From assembly GCA_934376945.1 (NCBI GenBank), contig CAKRPI010000112.1:1-6116 (forward strand): DNA of 6,116 nt, in the 5' to 3' direction. The position numbers and the translations under genes were made by a program. Positions within the stretch are counted from its first letter, which is position 1; every line of letters begins with the position of its first letter. Positions 5,134 through 6,116 of this stretch are shown here, piece after piece. Below the pieces are notes generated by a model, which made no database searches, was not told where the DNA came from, and saw only the letters and a list, made by a program, of their open reading frames with translations. This stretch comes from an uncultured Lachnospiraceae bacterium. GTDB lineage: Bacteria > Bacillota > Clostridia > Lachnospirales > Lachnospiraceae.

Positions 5134-5952
5134 ATGCCGATGGAACATAGTATGGAAGCACGGGCATTGAAGACGGGATATGATAACAGAGTGATTATTG
5201 ATGACGTGAATGTGGAAATCCCGATGGGAAAGGTTTCTGTCATTCTCGGATCGAATGGATGTGGAAAATCAACGCTGCTAAAGACGTTTTGCAGGCTGAA
5301 TCGGATCTTTGACGGTGAGATTTTGCTGGATGGAAAGAAGACGGACGAGATTGCACCGAAGGAATTTGCCTGTACGGTAGGGCTGATGCCACAGTCTCCG
5401 CTTGTGCCGGAAGGAATTACGGTATATGATCTTGTATCCCGCGGACGTTTTCCATATCGAAAATTTATGCGAGGGCTTGGCACGGAAGATTTTCAGGCGG
5501 TAAAAGATGCTTTAGAAATGATGGAAATCGCGGACATGGCCGACCGTCCGGTGGATGAGCTCTCTGGTGGTCAGCGTCAGCGTGTCTGGATTGCTCTGGC
5601 ACTGGCACAGCAGACGGATATTTTGTTCCTTGACGAACCGACGACATTTCTGGATATCGCCTATCAGGTAGAAATTTTGGATCTGTTGACAGATCTGAAC
5701 CGCAGGCGCGGAACGACGATTGTTATGGTACTCCATGACATTAATTTGTCGGCCAAATATGCGGATTATCTGTTTGCTGTGAAAAAAGGAAAACTAATCG
5801 CGCAGGGATCGCCGGAGGTGGTCATTACGGAACCGCTCATAAGGGAACTGTATGGACTGAACTGCATGGTTATTTCGGATCCGGTCTCCGGAAGTCCAAT
5901 GATTGTACCGATCGGGCGATATCACAATGGAGAGCGGGAAAAACGAAAATAA
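5134..5952 (+). CDS. Iron-siderophore type ABC transporter ATP-binding protein (FepC/FecE-like)
   Basis: This 272-residue cytoplasmic ATPase powers the importer as a homodimer under the two permeases. All nucleotide-binding motifs are intact: Walker A GSNGCGKST (39-47), Q-loop Q87 in LMPQSP, signature LSGGQRQR (143-150), Walker B ILFLDEP (163-169) with catalytic E168, D-loop FLD (172-174) and the H-loop histidine H201 in LHDINLSAKYAD. The last phrase and QVEILDLL (178-185) are typical of the FepC/FecE/FhuC branch. The start at 5134 has a good GGGG site (5121-5124), nine bases upstream, and is one base past the previous stop; the in-frame ATG at 5140 is less well placed. The C terminus ends in a charged tail, GRYHNGEREKRK. 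The DNA for this tail is nearly repeated in front of the operon at 1907-1959. It is the last gene of the operon and is followed by a terminator. Confidence 0.94.
   Translation: MPMEHSMEARALKTGYDNRVIIDDVNVEIPMGKVSVILGSNGCGKSTLLKTFCRLNRIFDGEILLDGKKTDEIAPKEFACTVGLMPQSPLVPEGITVYDLVSRGRFPYRKFMRGLGTEDFQAVKDALEMMEIADMADRPVDELSGGQRQRVWIALALAQQTDILFLDEPTTFLDIAYQVEILDLLTDLNRRRGTTIVMVLHDINLSAKYADYLFAVKKGKLIAQGSPEVVITEPLIRELYGLNCMVISDPVSGSPMIVPIGRYHNGEREKRK
5888..5942 (+). repeat. Direct repeat, downstream copy (partner at 1907-1959)
   Basis: These bases encode the ATPase C terminus and are the intact partner of the relic at 1907-1959 in the same orientation: 46 of 53 aligned bases are identical, plus two bases absent upstream. 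Together the two copies bracket the complete four-gene importer operon and its promoter at a distance of about 3.98 kb. This would allow deletion or tandem duplication of the operon by homologous recombination, although the tract is short. Confidence 0.75.
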
Positions 5953-5969
5953 AAGAGATAGAAAACAGA

Positions 5970-6008
5970 AAAAAGCAGCCGTACAAAATCAAAGTACAGC
6001 TGCTTTTT
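5970..6008. terminator. Bidirectional intrinsic terminator between the importer operon and the convergent ferredoxin-type gene
   Basis: The arms AAAAAGCAGCCGTAC (5970-5984) and GTACAGCTGCTTTTT (5994-6008) pair at 14 of 15 positions around a 9-base loop. On the plus strand the odd pair is a C-A mismatch; on the minus strand it becomes a U-G wobble, so the hairpin is slightly better in the minus direction. T-tracts (five plus-strand, six minus-strand) flank it. It lies 17 bases after the ATPase stop and 34 bases beyond the minus-strand stop at 6043. Confidence 0.8.
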
Positions 6009-6042
6009 CACAGGTATTGGGCTGGCTGGATGCAGGGAGCGA

Positions 6043-6116
6043 TTACTCCTCTACAACTTCAAGTACATCCATCGGACATGCCTTTGCACAGATGCCGCAG
6101 GCGATACATTTGGAAG
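6043..6116 (-). CDS. 4Fe-4S ferredoxin-type protein, C-terminal fragment (continues past the right edge)
   Basis: Read on the minus strand, the last 23 codons before TAA (6045-6043) encode SKCIACGICAKACP followed by MDVLEVVEE. The spacing C-x2-C-x2-C-x3-C-P is the signature of a bacterial ferredoxin 4Fe-4S cluster, which carries one electron at low potential. The protein ends only nine residues after the proline, so this is the last cluster. The same ending could belong to a small dicluster ferredoxin or to the ferredoxin-like subunit of a 2-oxoacid:ferredoxin oxidoreductase; the fragment cannot decide. The gene converges on the importer operon and shares its terminator. There is no sign that it is functionally tied to the importer, although an iron-sulfur protein next to an iron uptake operon is a natural pairing. 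Confidence 0.8.
   Translation of the reverse strand, partial: SKCIACGICAKACPMDVLEVVEE

Overview
The window looks like chromosomal DNA from a low-to-mid GC Gram-positive anaerobe, most likely a gut clostridium of the Lachnospiraceae type. This is inferred from strong AGGAGG-type ribosome binding sites, TATAAT-like promoters, a divergent MATE exporter, a 4Fe-4S ferredoxin-type gene and a FecCD-type iron-chelate importer without outer-membrane parts. No species can be named from the sequence alone.

Layout, left to right. A MATE-family exporter gene runs off the left edge on the minus strand (1-101). Its likely promoter overlaps a 19-bp inverted repeat (133-151). Diverging from it, a plus-strand gene (308-1906) encodes a single protein that joins a GNAT acetyltransferase to a seven-bladed beta-propeller lactonase of the 6-phosphogluconolactonase (YbhE/Pgl) family. 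Directly after its stop codon lies a 53-bp stretch (1907-1959) that matches the 3' end of the ABC ATPase gene found about 4 kb downstream, with a 2-bp deletion. It appears to be the relic of a second ATPase copy. The rest of that intergenic region holds a good promoter whose extended -10 sits inside a perfect 8-5-8 palindrome (2069-2089), and a partial second copy of the same site at 2015-2027.

From 2114 to 5952 is a tight four-gene operon for an iron-siderophore type ABC importer: substrate-binding protein, two FecCD permeases joined by an ATGA overlap, and the ATPase. The exported binding protein captures the ferric chelate, the permease heterodimer forms the channel, and the ATPase dimer drives uptake. 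Export, membrane and nucleotide-binding motifs are all intact. A hairpin with A- and T-tracts (5970-6008) ends the operon. It also serves a convergent minus-strand gene whose last 23 codons (6043-6116) carry a CxxCxxCxxxCP iron-sulfur cluster motif.

Most noteworthy are the decayed ATPase 3' end in front of the operon, which makes the whole transporter flanked by direct repeats, the GNAT-lactonase fusion, and the palindromic operator over the importer promoter. No RNA gene, insertion sequence, CRISPR array or phage signal was seen.
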